Assembly: GCA_964655475.1 (NCBI GenBank)
Contig: CAZZMO010000002.1
Coordinates: 1 to 64,000 of the forward strand
Direction of reading: 5' to 3'
Source: VGMA01 sp964655475
GTDB lineage: Bacteria; Chlamydiota; Chlamydiia; Chlamydiales; VGMA01
DNA length: 64,000 bases
Positions 41,898-50,852 of this stretch are shown here, one piece after another (the stretch's first letter is position 1; every line of letters begins with the position of its first letter). Made by a program: the position numbers and the translations under genes. The notes beneath the pieces were generated by a model. It made no database searches, had not been told where the DNA came from, and worked only from the letters and a program-made list of their open reading frames with translations.

Positions 41898-42956
41898 ATG
41901 TCATATGAGATAAGTCTGTTTTCTGGTAATCAAATTCGCTATTTTTTTGAAACAGAGGAAAGGCTTCCCCTTATTATTTCTCCTAATGGTTCAACTTCTA
42001 TCGATTTCATCGAGTGGGCCACTTCCCATCAAGAAGAGATTGCGAAAGCGATTGATCAGTATGGCGCAGTTGTTTTTCAAGGGTTTGGATTAACGAAAGA
42101 GACATTTCGAGAAGCTTTTAGCGCTGCTACTGGAATGGCAGTAGATAGATATAAAGGAGATACTCCACGAAAAGAGGTGGGAGAGTATATCTACCATTCA
42201 ACAGCCGTCGGTGGTGATTACAAGATCCCCCTTCATCAAGAAGTCTCTAGCGGTGATCGGAAGGATATGCCGAAGTATCTCTCCTTTTTTTGTGAAGTTC
42301 CTCCTATGCCAGGCACGGGGCGCACATTACTTGGGAAAGCTGAATCTGTTACTCAAAAGATCCAAAGGAGCATGCCTGAATTTTGGAGGAAAATCTCTAC
42401 TCAACATCTCACCTATACAGCTAGGTACCTGCCGAGTGGTGAATGGAGAACAAGTTGGATCAAATGGTTAAATCCCTCTCACGGGACGATTGAGGAGCGG
42501 TTTAATACCAGAGAAAGAGGGGGCGTTCTCAAGAAATGTCAAGAGGAGGGGCTCAGTCTTCAATGGGATGGCAAATGGGCGGTTGTTTCTAGGTCGGGAG
42601 TTCCAGGAACCATCGTTGTCGATGGGAAATCTCTCTTTTGCAATCAGATTCATCTCGATAAGTTTAATGAGGCTCTTTGTGGGGGGATAAAAGACTATTA
42701 TTTAGCGCGTCTTTTGGTCTATCCTACTGTAAGTTTTCAACAGTTTGATGTTGAATTTGATGGGCAAGATCCTATTAATGAATCAGATGCAGCGGATCTT
42801 CTGAACCTTTTAGATGGTTGTGAAGTGGAGCGAGATTGGCAAAAGGGTGAGATGTTGATCATCGATAATCGGAAGATTATGCATGGAAAAACGCCCCACG
42901 ATGATAAGATTCGTGAGATCTATGTTGCGATGGCAGGCTCCGTAATACACTCATAA
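41898..42956 (+). CDS. TauD/TfdA-family dioxygenase (SyrP-like)
   Basis: 352 residues. 'YGAVVFQGFGLTKETFREAF' at residues 55-75 is the family opening. Iron ligands are likely in 'KIPLHQEVSSG' (HxE) and 'IIDNRKIMHGKTPHDDKIREIYVAM' (distal His plus the 2-oxoglutarate Arg). The long middle insert and HQE ligand motif are shared with SyrP-type aspartate hydroxylases of natural-product pathways. Substrate is unknown. It is divergent from the PhyH gene; the two may act on related compounds. Confidence 0.88.
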   Translation: MSYEISLFSGNQIRYFFETEERLPLIISPNGSTSIDFIEWATSHQEEIAKAIDQYGAVVFQGFGLTKETFREAFSAATGMAVDRYKGDTPRKEVGEYIYHSTAVGGDYKIPLHQEVSSGDRKDMPKYLSFFCEVPPMPGTGRTLLGKAESVTQKIQRSMPEFWRKISTQHLTYTARYLPSGEWRTSWIKWLNPSHGTIEERFNTRERGGVLKKCQEEGLSLQWDGKWAVVSRSGVPGTIVVDGKSLFCNQIHLDKFNEALCGGIKDYYLARLLVYPTVSFQQFDVEFDGQDPINESDAADLLNLLDGCEVERDWQKGEMLIIDNRKIMHGKTPHDDKIREIYVAMAGSVIHS

Positions 42957-43002
42957 TGAAGGGTTGTCATTTTTCATATTTTCATTGTGTTAGAGTAAAA
43001 AT

Positions 43003-43545
43003 ATGAAAAGCGAAGAAAAACAATTTCGATGGTACTACTTAGCGATCTTTCTCATGGTCGTTATGAACCGCATCTTTCCCCATCCCCACAATCTCACATT
43101 AGTGGCGAGTGTCGGGATCTTGTCGGGAATATTATACACCCGAAAAGTAGCTGCTATAATTACACTTGCAGCGCTTCTTGTTTCTGATCTCATCCTCCAT
43201 TTTACCCAAGACACCTCTGTGTTTGGTTATTGGACAGTATTTGTATATACAGGATTTTTAAGCCTTATCTTTCTCTACCCAACACTGAAAACAAAGAGAT
43301 TTTCCTCTATTTTAGTGAGAGTCCCCATCGCTTCTCTATTCTACTATGTTTGGATGAATCTTGCGGTCTTTTTCTACTCAGGCCTCTATCCACTCAGCTT
43401 GGATGGATTTATGGATTGTTATATCGTTTCTCTCCCTTTCCTCGGGTATGCTTTTTTAGGAGATCTATTGGGAACGTCTCTCCTCTATTTCCTCTTTGCT
43501 GAAAATTCTTTCTACATTAAGCGTCTTTTTCGTAAACTCTTCTAG
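43003..43545 (+). CDS. Membrane protein, DUF6580/ECF-S-like
   Basis: 180 residues with five or six helices. 'FRWYYLAIFLMVVMNRIFPHPHNLTLVASVGILSG' strongly resembles the N-terminus of the DUF6580 family ('RPHxxNFTPV' style), which is distantly related to substrate-binding subunits of ECF transporters. 'LLVSDLILHF' and 'LGDLLGTSLLYFLF' supply the conserved Asp-containing helices. Transport role is inference. Confidence 0.78.
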   Translation: MKSEEKQFRWYYLAIFLMVVMNRIFPHPHNLTLVASVGILSGILYTRKVAAIITLAALLVSDLILHFTQDTSVFGYWTVFVYTGFLSLIFLYPTLKTKRFSSILVRVPIASLFYYVWMNLAVFFYSGLYPLSLDGFMDCYIVSLPFLGYAFLGDLLGTSLLYFLFAENSFYIKRLFRKLF

Positions 43546-43569
43546 TTTCTGATATAACGACGAAGGGAT

Positions 43570-45303
43570 ATGCAAGCGGTTTCTCCAGTCAGTAGAGATT
43601 TTGTAAGTCTTACTCCTCATGCGTTTTATCAAAAAGTAGAAAGTATTATCACTAATTGGTGTTTGAAAGAACATCCTTCAGATCCACTCGCTTCTATCGA
43701 TCAGATCAGCGACCATTTGCCGCTCGATAAGCTAGAAGAAGCTATTCGTTCTCACAACCAAACCTTTCAGGATGTAGCCACTTTTGCGAAAAATTCAGTA
43801 GAGCAAGCCCACTACTATTTAAGTCATATAGAAAAGCCGCAAAGTCAAGTCACGATTGGGACCATGATTTGTGAAGCACTCCTTGTTTTTCTCGAAGGGC
43901 TCCTCGAAGTGTTTGGAGTGGCTGATTTTTTTGAGCCTGCAGAGACAGCGTTCCAGGCGAGTACCAAATTCCAAAAAGTGATGATGCTGACAAGCTTTAC
44001 CTTTTTAACTACAGAGCTTGTCCCCATGCTCGGTGCTGCAGTTTCAGGTCTTATCATTGGTGGACTTCTCCTCACTTTAGTTTTGCTTAGTCTCATCTAT
44101 CCCTATATCCGTCCTTGTCCTTCTAAAATCCCCCATGCTTCAAATTGGACTCGGCAGATCCAAGAGGGAGTACTTCCAATGGCCTACGAAAGGAAAAACA
44201 TTCGGGATCTATTAGCAGAAACATTGATTGCTGGGCAGACGATGAAAAAATATCCAATGTTGATTGGTAAGACTCGTGTTGGAAAAACTCAAGCCGCCAT
44301 TGCTTTTGCTCACGCTGTTGCAAGAGGGGATTACCCTGAGCTACAAAATAAGACCGTGTTTTACGTAAACAGCGCCGATCTCATTGCAGCCTCTGATCCA
44401 TTTGGTAGTAAGACGAAAGCACTAGATGCTTTAAAGAAAGAGATCGGCCATCACAAAGGGGAAGTAATCCTCATCATTGATGAAATTCACCTCACGCAAC
44501 AGCCTGAAAATAAAGCAATTGGTGATCAGTTGAAAATCCTTTTAGATCAAGGAGATTCATCGTTTCCTTTTGTCATCGGTATTACCACTGAAGAGGATTT
44601 TTATCGTGATATTTATAGAAGTGATTTTGCTTTTGCTGAACGCTTTAAACAGATCCCCGTCGATAGCACAACAGATGAAGAGACTCTCGCCATCCTATCT
44701 CTATTTCTTTTAAAGGAGGCCAATGAGGTTCTCATCGATGAGGGGATCCTTTCCTACATTCTAGAAAAAAGTAAAGAAAAGGTTCAACCTGCAAGCTCTT
44801 TGCAACTCCTCTCCCGTTCGATTACAAAAGTGAGAGAGCTCTCTCCGAGAGATCAAAAAATTGACTCCCTTCGGGAGAGGATTTCCTCCCTACGAGCCTC
44901 TCAACCCCTATTTACAGTCTCTAATGAAATTGCAGCCCTTGAAAGAGAAGTCACCTCCCTCGTTGAAAAATTGGAGGTGCAAAAGAAACAGCTGCAAGAA
45001 TTATTACACCTCCAGTCCCATATTCCAAAAGTAAAAGAAGAGGCCTTTCGCACAGCCCTAAAAGTAGCAGATCTTCATTCTAGCGTCGAAGAACAAAAAC
45101 GCCTTCTCCTCCTCACCCATTTTCTGAATCCATTGCTAGAGAAGTACCTTCGGGAAAAGTCAGAAGAGGGTGGCGTTTCCATCGTTATCAATAAAAAGCT
45201 CATCGACCAGATAGTGGAAGAAGATGAGCTGCTCAGAAAAAACGTAGAGGAGCACATTCGAAGGGGAGCCCTTTCTATAGAAGAGAGAACTTTAACAAAA
45301 TAG
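43570..45303 (+). CDS. Membrane-associated AAA+ ATPase, ClpB-like core
   Basis: 577 residues. A hydrophobic hairpin at about residues 143-180 ('ELVPMLGAAVSGLIIGGLLLTLVLLSL') follows an N-terminal helical region. An AAA core carries Walker A 'LIGKTRVGKTQAA', Walker B 'EVILIIDEIHLT' and an Arg-finger region near 'FAERFKQIPV'. A long C-terminal coiled coil (about residues 425-515) follows. The membrane segment plus coiled coil is unlike standard Clp proteins. It could remodel proteins at a membrane; partner unknown. Confidence 0.82.
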   Translation: MQAVSPVSRDFVSLTPHAFYQKVESIITNWCLKEHPSDPLASIDQISDHLPLDKLEEAIRSHNQTFQDVATFAKNSVEQAHYYLSHIEKPQSQVTIGTMICEALLVFLEGLLEVFGVADFFEPAETAFQASTKFQKVMMLTSFTFLTTELVPMLGAAVSGLIIGGLLLTLVLLSLIYPYIRPCPSKIPHASNWTRQIQEGVLPMAYERKNIRDLLAETLIAGQTMKKYPMLIGKTRVGKTQAAIAFAHAVARGDYPELQNKTVFYVNSADLIAASDPFGSKTKALDALKKEIGHHKGEVILIIDEIHLTQQPENKAIGDQLKILLDQGDSSFPFVIGITTEEDFYRDIYRSDFAFAERFKQIPVDSTTDEETLAILSLFLLKEANEVLIDEGILSYILEKSKEKVQPASSLQLLSRSITKVRELSPRDQKIDSLRERISSLRASQPLFTVSNEIAALEREVTSLVEKLEVQKKQLQELLHLQSHIPKVKEEAFRTALKVADLHSSVEEQKRLLLLTHFLNPLLEKYLREKSEEGGVSIVINKKLIDQIVEEDELLRKNVEEHIRRGALSIEERTLTK

Positions 45304-45358
45304 AGTAATAATTTATTTAAGCTGTTGTTTTATTAATGATAACACTATAATATTCATT

Positions 45359-46501
45359 ATGATAAATGGACTTCAGTTAGAATCAATTAATTTAGCTATT
45401 ATGGAATTGGAAGACTCATCAAGAGCCTTTCAGGAGGGGACCTATCTTTCTAGTTCTCTCTATTATGATGGGGAGATTCCCATCCTTTCTTTAGATATGA
45501 GCGACCCTTTTTTAGCAGGGAAAGCTCATGGGTATCTTTGCGGTTCTGCGATCCATGAGATTACTAAAAGTGTTAATGCAACTTTGGAAAAGCCACCAGA
45601 AGCAGTCAGATCTCAGATACTTGACAAGGTTCGCAATGAAATCAGCTATGATTTAGAAAGTTATCTTTTAGAGCTCGATGGAATTTTAGCAGGCTATTTG
45701 GAATGGGTGGATGAACAGCCAGAAGAGGGGATTTCGCCTCAATTAACAAAAGATGATCTCTTACTATGTCAGATTCTGCCCGATTATTTTGGACTTACAA
45801 ACATTCGCCGTGCTCATGTGGCTTGTACGACAATTGTGGAAAAAGAGGGACCCCACGGTTCAGTATTCGTGAGGAACCTTGATCATGATTCGTTTGGGAC
45901 TCTCGGCACTTATAGTTTGATTATTCAGCGAAACAATACGGTAAGTATAGGCATGCCTTGTTTAGTAGGGATCTTAACAGGGATGAACTCAGCGGGGCTT
46001 GTACTTGCTATGAACACTTGTACTGATGCCTATGTTAAAAAAATTCAAGGGCTTCCTGCTGCTATTTTTTGTAGGCAAGCGTTAGAGGTCAATGCGACTG
46101 TGCAAGAGCTCTTTCAATTTGCAATGCGGAACCGTCCTATGGTGGCCTTTCACCTTACATCTGCAGATCGAACAGGAAACGGAGTTGCTCATGAGTTCTT
46201 TGGCTTAAAACAAGCGAGAGGAATGGAAGATGGGCATCTAGTCACCCTCAATGGTCATTACGATTGCATAGGTGCACCGATCAATGAGGAAGAAAATGAT
46301 CGATTACGCTTTGAAGCTATTCAACAGTTCTTTCAGATGAGAGAGGGGCGTCCTCTTCAAGAAGTTTTGGAATCAGCTCCTGTAAATCGACCCGATACGA
46401 TTCATCGGATCGTGGTCAATCTAAGTACGCAGGAGCTTTTTGTAGCTTTTGCTAATTCTCTAGCGGGGAGCAGGCCTCTCCAAAAAGTCCATCTCCGTTA
46501 A
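45359..46501 (+). CDS. Acid-ceramidase/NAAA-like N-terminal-nucleophile amidase
   Basis: 380 residues. 'RRAHVACTTIVEKEGPHGSVFVRNLDHDSF' closely follows the acid ceramidase/NAAA pattern: nucleophile Cys (C156) released by self-cleavage, then the R-N-x-D motif (R172, N173, D175). 'GILTGMNSAGLVLAMNTC' and 'HLTSADRTGN' fit later Ntn motifs. In eukaryotes the family cleaves ceramide or N-acylethanolamines; bacterial relatives include penicillin V acylases and bile-salt hydrolases. No signal peptide and no clear ribosome site; a TATAAT lies only 8-13 bases before the ATG. Confidence 0.8.
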   Translation: MINGLQLESINLAIMELEDSSRAFQEGTYLSSSLYYDGEIPILSLDMSDPFLAGKAHGYLCGSAIHEITKSVNATLEKPPEAVRSQILDKVRNEISYDLESYLLELDGILAGYLEWVDEQPEEGISPQLTKDDLLLCQILPDYFGLTNIRRAHVACTTIVEKEGPHGSVFVRNLDHDSFGTLGTYSLIIQRNNTVSIGMPCLVGILTGMNSAGLVLAMNTCTDAYVKKIQGLPAAIFCRQALEVNATVQELFQFAMRNRPMVAFHLTSADRTGNGVAHEFFGLKQARGMEDGHLVTLNGHYDCIGAPINEEENDRLRFEAIQQFFQMREGRPLQEVLESAPVNRPDTIHRIVVNLSTQELFVAFANSLAGSRPLQKVHLR

Positions 46502-46573
46502 GTGTTCTTCTTTGAAGGTAAGTGACTTAAAAGTTGATTTATCTGCTATCTGTTAGACTAAAATAAAAAGTCT

Positions 46574-47038
46574 ATGTCTATTAGTAACTGTCTAGTGAGT
46601 GGATGTAATTCAGAGAATCCCTACTGCTGTGGGAATGGTCAATGTGTAGCAAGTGATGCAGACTGTCTAGCTGCATTATGCATTGAAACAGGAGGGGCCT
46701 CCTCTCCTCTTTGTCCTAATGAATGCCTCTGTATGGAAAATAATGATGGCGGTAAGGGGGAAGGGGGAGAATGTTACTCTTCTTCTGCATCCATTTGTTG
46801 CAGTGGGATGAATAGCCCTATACTCTGCTTATCGAGTGAAACATGTTGCAATAACGCAAATGGTGATCCATTTTGTTGCACTGCTGGGACAGCCTGTTGT
46901 GGATCACTCAATCCCCCAAATATCTGCTGCCCATCGGGGACGACTTGCTGCGTCACAGATGATTATACTACAATATGTTGTGCGGGAGATTGCGCACCTC
47001 AAAGTAGCGATGGCACTTATAACGGCTGTGCGTCATAA
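46574..47038 (+). CDS. Cysteine-rich protein
   Basis: 154 residues with about 27 cysteines. The C-terminal half has the CC-x(5-8)-C-x(n)-CC style of the large proteins at 100 and 18517 ('SETCCNNANGDPFCCTAGTACC', 'ICCPSGTTCC'). No signal peptide. An upstream TTGATT and TAAAAT pair may be its promoter. It ends 3 bp before the convergent transporter gene. Confidence 0.75.
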   Translation: MSISNCLVSGCNSENPYCCGNGQCVASDADCLAALCIETGGASSPLCPNECLCMENNDGGKGEGGECYSSSASICCSGMNSPILCLSSETCCNNANGDPFCCTAGTACCGSLNPPNICCPSGTTCCVTDDYTTICCAGDCAPQSSDGTYNGCAS

Positions 47039-47041
47039 CAG

Positions 47042-47908
47042 CTAGTCAGTAGTTGCAAGGTCTTGTTTTGAAGAGAGGATGCTTCCCATTGATGCGGTAA
47101 TAATGAAGGCAATGGCCAACCATTGAAGAGTAGATAGGCTTTCTTTCAATATGATGAGGCCAGAGAGCGCTGCAATGACAGGTTCGAGGCTCATCAAAAT
47201 TCCAAAGGTCGTCAAAGATAACGACTTGATCGTCACTGATTCGAGAAAATAGGGAATCGCGCTCGAGAGAAGCCCTACGAAAAAAGCAAAGGGGAGAATG
47301 GAGCTTGATAGGGTAGGAAGATTCCCTTGAGAGATCCAAGCGATGGGGATCGTGGCAAAAGTTGCGACGAGCATCCCCCACGATACGAGCACTCCTGCCG
47401 AGACCGAGACTCTAGCCTTTTTTCCAAAAACCATATAAAGGGCCCAGCAAACGCCAGAGCCGAGAGCGAAAAGAGCTCCAATCGGATCGATTTGAGAGTG
47501 ATCTACTTGAAAAATCGGTACGATGACTAAAAGACCTGCTACTGCTAGTAAAGACCACAAGAGGTCGATTTTTTTTCGAGAGGAGCAAAGAGCAACAGCC
47601 AGTGGACCTGTAAACTCGAGAGCTACCGCGATCCCGAGGGGAAGCCTATTCAGAGATAAGTAAAAGAGGGAATTCATGCAACCGAGAGAACATCCATAGA
47701 AAAGGATGGTCCTAAATTCACGGCGGGTCAGTTTTTCCTTCCAAGGACGAAAGAAGGGGATCAGTACCATGGAAGCAAAAAAGACCCTCCAAAATGTAGC
47801 TCCTACCGCACCTGTAACAGGGAATAGCTGTTTTGCCATCGAAGCTCCACACTGGATGGAGACTACTGCAATCATTAAAAACAGAATGGGTTGGAGTTTT
47901 TTTAACAT
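47042..47908 (-). CDS. EamA/DMT-superfamily exporter (RhtA-like)
   Basis: 288 residues with ten predicted helices in two EamA repeats. 'AVGATFWRVFFASMVLIPFF', 'LGIAVALEFTGPLAVAL' and C-terminal 'LSLTTFGILMSLEPVIAALSGLIILKE' (the conserved EPV motif) match the RhtA/EamA amino-acid exporters. Located in the inner membrane. It lies 9 bp downstream of the VanX-like gene in the same direction, so a dipeptidase-transporter pair is possible. Confidence 0.9.
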   Translation of the reverse strand: MLKKLQPILFLMIAVVSIQCGASMAKQLFPVTGAVGATFWRVFFASMVLIPFFRPWKEKLTRREFRTILFYGCSLGCMNSLFYLSLNRLPLGIAVALEFTGPLAVALCSSRKKIDLLWSLLAVAGLLVIVPIFQVDHSQIDPIGALFALGSGVCWALYMVFGKKARVSVSAGVLVSWGMLVATFATIPIAWISQGNLPTLSSSILPFAFFVGLLSSAIPYFLESVTIKSLSLTTFGILMSLEPVIAALSGLIILKESLSTLQWLAIAFIITASMGSILSSKQDLATTD

Positions 47909-47916
47909 AGTGGTTG

Positions 47917-48504
47917 CTATGGATTGGTTTCAAGTACTGGAAAGTCTTGCCAGCCAACGAGATCAAAATGCCACCATTCGTGAGCGAATCCGATGAATCC
48001 ATGTCTTTCCATGATCTCTTCTAGAAGAGTTCTATTCGCAATTTCCTCTTCCGTAGCTCCCATGTAATTTCTGTGGGCCTTTTCACTAAAATCATCAAAA
48101 GCTGAAGGCATTTTAAGCTCTACTCCTTCTTTCGTGATGAGAGTTACATCGACGGCTGTCCCTCTTGTGTGACGTCCACCTTTGCGAGGGTTGCTTACAT
48201 AGCGCTCATCAGGAACCAGTTCCCAAAATTTCCACTGCGCTGCCATAGGGCGAAATCCATCCCAGATCTTGAGCCCAAGTCCCATCGACTCCAATTCATT
48301 TTGTACATCTAGCAGTTTTACAGCAGCTTCCTCGGCGACTAGACACTGGTTGAATGTATAGACAACCTGCCCAGTAAAGTTGTCGTCAGTTGCATATTTG
48401 AGATCGACTTGAATGTTTGGCGCGACTTCTTGAATATCAACAAGCTCAGCGTATAGAGAAGATAATAGGCAAAAACAGAGAGTGAAAAGTTTTTTTGTAT
48501 GCAT
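47917..48504 (-). CDS. Exported D-Ala-D-Ala dipeptidase (VanX/DdpX-like)
   Basis: 195 residues from the ATG at 48504 (AAGGGAA ribosome site). Signal peptide 'KLFTLCFCLLSSLYA'. 'IQVDLKYATDDNFTG' opens the domain; zinc and catalytic residues lie in 'GRHTRGTAVDVTL' (His..Asp) and 'EWWHFDLV' (Glu, His). VanX-type peptidases split D-Ala-D-Ala or related dipeptides; periplasmic forms salvage peptidoglycan fragments. The signal suggests this role rather than vancomycin resistance. Confidence 0.92.
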   Translation of the reverse strand: MHTKKLFTLCFCLLSSLYAELVDIQEVAPNIQVDLKYATDDNFTGQVVYTFNQCLVAEEAAVKLLDVQNELESMGLGLKIWDGFRPMAAQWKFWELVPDERYVSNPRKGGRHTRGTAVDVTLITKEGVELKMPSAFDDFSEKAHRNYMGATEEEIANRTLLEEIMERHGFIGFAHEWWHFDLVGWQDFPVLETNP

Positions 48505-48558
48505 AAAAAGTTCCCTTTTTTGAATAATGATCATAAATCAATTCTCCATTATAAAGTC

Positions 48559-49080
48559 ATGGTTATTTTTCGCTTTCGCTACAAAAAGGTTTCTTCAGAA
48601 GAGAGGGCAATCGTCCACCAGTGGCTCAAAGAGCCCCACGTTGCAAAATGGTTCTATGGACAAGGACTGGAAAACACACTCACACATCTCGATGACTTTC
48701 TAAGAGGCTCTTCTTTTTCAACTTATTGGCTCTCTTATGATCAAAATCGCCCCTTTGCGTTCTTCATCACCTCATCGGTTGATAAACCTGATGATCCACT
48801 AAGCTCTTGGTGTCAAGAAGAGGGCTCTGCGATTACCTTAGATATGCTTATTGGAGATCTTGACTATCTTGGCAAAGGGCTTTCACATATTCTGATTCGA
48901 GAATTTTTGTTAAGTCAGTTTCCAGACGTCTCAGAAGTCCTCATCGATCCTGAAGCAACGAATACTCATGCGATTCATATCTATAAAAAAGTGGGATTCA
49001 AAATCGTAGGGGAGTTCATCCCTTCCCATAGCCCCCATCTTCACTATATGATGCGCCTGCCTATGAAACTTTTGTCGTAA
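48559..49080 (+). CDS. AAC(6')-like GNAT acetyltransferase
   Basis: 173 residues from the ATG at 48559. 'VHQWLKEPHVAKWFYG' and 'FAFFITS...' then 'LDMLIGDLDYLGKGLSHILIREFL' and 'VLIDPEATNTHAIHIYKKVGFKIVGEF' are the pattern shared by AAC(6')-Ib-like and IucB/siderophore-type N-acetyltransferases. Aminoglycoside activity cannot be assumed. The 3' end overlaps the convergent aminotransferase by 20 bp. Confidence 0.88.
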   Translation: MVIFRFRYKKVSSEERAIVHQWLKEPHVAKWFYGQGLENTLTHLDDFLRGSSFSTYWLSYDQNRPFAFFITSSVDKPDDPLSSWCQEEGSAITLDMLIGDLDYLGKGLSHILIREFLLSQFPDVSEVLIDPEATNTHAIHIYKKVGFKIVGEFIPSHSPHLHYMMRLPMKLLS

Positions 49081-50182
49081 TATAACGCTCAAAGTGCTGT
49101 AGTACTTCGGGCATGTTTTTGCGGCCAAAACCAATCCGGAAGAAGTTGCCAGGGAGGTCAAAGAGGGTCGCTGGCATGATGAGAACACCTACTTTGTTCA
49201 CAAGGTCTTCAGCAAACTCATCGATAGAGATGGGAAGTTTGAGTTGGATGAGGGCAGTAGTACCACTTTGAGGAGGGATCCAAGAGAAGACTTTGGGGTA
49301 GCGTTCGATAAGACTTTCGATCAGTTGAAGGTTATGGAGCATGATGTTTCGATTTCTCTCGAGGAGTTTTTCTTTAGCACGAAGTGCCATGATGGCGAGG
49401 ATTTCACTTGGCGCGCTATTGCAGATCGAGGTGTAGAGTTTATAAGAGCCGATTTTTTCGATGACACCATGATCTTTTGAAGCAATCCAGCCGATCCGAA
49501 GCCCTGCGAGCCCAAACGCCTTTGTCATGACATTGAGGGAAATTCCTTTTTCATAAATATCTGCAATGGAGGGTATTTGGTCGTTTTCATCAATTTCTAG
49601 ATAACGGTAAACTTCATCAGAAAAGATGTAGGCGTTATGCTCTCTTGCAAGATCGATGATCCCTTGTAGGATCTCTCTTGGTAGCAAAGTCCCCGTAGGG
49701 TTGTGGGGATAATTGAAGGAGATCATCTTGGTGTTGGGTCGAAAGGCTTTTCGCACCTCTTCGAGATCTAACTGCCAAGAGTTTTCGGCCCGAAGGGGAA
49801 TAGCGGTAACGGAGCAGCCGAAGGCTCTAGGGAGTGTATCGAGAGATTGGTAAATAGGGTGTAGAGTGATGACATGATCATCAGGTGTCAAAAGACTTCT
49901 CATGGCGCAGTATATCCCCTCTTCTGCACCTGCGAGGGTGAGTAATTGACCCGGGGAGATCGTTTTGTAGAGTTTTGCAATTTCTTCTCTTAGAAGGGGA
50001 AGACCTGGAGATTCAGTATAGCCTAAAGAGAGTGTATCCCAGAGTTTGAGTGAGTCTTCATCAGCCAAGGAGAGGAGCTCTTTCATCGTCCAGGGCTCTG
50101 CATCAGAGCAACAGAGAAGATAGGGAGCTGTGAATTCATATTTTTTCCAGAATTCTTCTAATCGAAACAAGGGGATATTCAT
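49061..50182 (-). CDS. Class I/II PLP aminotransferase
   Basis: 373 residues. 'GYTESPGLPLLREEIAKLY', 'ISFNYPHNPTGTLLP' (substrate Asn), 'AYIFSDEVYRYLE' (PLP Asp and Tyr) and 'NVMTKAFGLAGLRIGW' (Schiff-base Lys). Subfamily is uncertain (capreomycidine synthase-like or aspartate aminotransferase-like). It is coupled to the upstream DauR-like regulator by a 4-bp overlap, so expression probably responds to that regulator's ligand. Confidence 0.92.
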   Translation of the reverse strand: MNIPLFRLEEFWKKYEFTAPYLLCCSDAEPWTMKELLSLADEDSLKLWDTLSLGYTESPGLPLLREEIAKLYKTISPGQLLTLAGAEEGIYCAMRSLLTPDDHVITLHPIYQSLDTLPRAFGCSVTAIPLRAENSWQLDLEEVRKAFRPNTKMISFNYPHNPTGTLLPREILQGIIDLAREHNAYIFSDEVYRYLEIDENDQIPSIADIYEKGISLNVMTKAFGLAGLRIGWIASKDHGVIEKIGSYKLYTSICNSAPSEILAIMALRAKEKLLERNRNIMLHNLQLIESLIERYPKVFSWIPPQSGTTALIQLKLPISIDEFAEDLVNKVGVLIMPATLFDLPGNFFRIGFGRKNMPEVLQHFERYITTKVS

Positions 50183-50772
50183 GAACTTTCCTTCAGATAG
50201 TTGTACACGGTAGCCCGTGAAATTTGTAAAACATCAGCGACATAGGTAGCTGCATTTTTGGTTTCAAAGGCCCCTTCTTGACGAAGCTCTAAGAGGAGTT
50301 TTTGTTTTTCTACTCGAGAAAGAGAGGCTAAGTGGAGCCCTTTTTTCTGAAGATAGTTGGATACGTAAGAGTTGATCTTCTCTCTCCAGTCATTTTTGAA
50401 AAGGAGGTCTACCTTTTCCACATTAGTCATGATGAGATGATCGATGAAAGAGCGCATCTCTTCCCACTTTGAGATGTCGAGATTGATGCAAAGAAGCAAA
50501 ACGCCCTTTCCAGCGCCATCTTTGATGAGAGCTGATACAGACTTAAAGGTTTTCCCATCCCAATTTGTCTTTAAGTAGGGGGGGAAGATCTCTTGAGAGT
50601 GATCGAAGGGCTCGATGAGGGACTCATCTCCTATCTTTCTTTTAGAGAGATTATTCACAATATAGGAGATTTGACCTGATTCGAGGTCGTGGATGATCAC
50701 CTCTGCGTGAGGGGAGAGGAGGAGGCTAATCGCCTCAGCCACAGATTGATAATTTTTTAGTTCTTGTCTCAT
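50179..50772 (-). CDS. YheO/DauR-like PAS + HTH regulator
   Basis: 197 residues. The N-terminal YheO-like PAS domain ('SVAEAISLLLSPHAEVIIHDLESGQISYI') is followed by the C-terminal HTH of the DauR family ('GAFETKNAATYVADVLQISRATVYNYLKE'). DauR of Pseudomonas controls D-arginine catabolism; here it is coupled to an aminotransferase, suggesting a local amino-acid-responsive unit. Confidence 0.9.
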   Translation of the reverse strand: MRQELKNYQSVAEAISLLLSPHAEVIIHDLESGQISYIVNNLSKRKIGDESLIEPFDHSQEIFPPYLKTNWDGKTFKSVSALIKDGAGKGVLLLCINLDISKWEEMRSFIDHLIMTNVEKVDLLFKNDWREKINSYVSNYLQKKGLHLASLSRVEKQKLLLELRQEGAFETKNAATYVADVLQISRATVYNYLKESS

Positions 50773-50852
50773 ATTAGATATTATAGTCTATTTAAGACAT
50801 TTTAGTCTATACATTGTTTCTTAATCAACTCTTTGCTATACTATGGGGCGAA

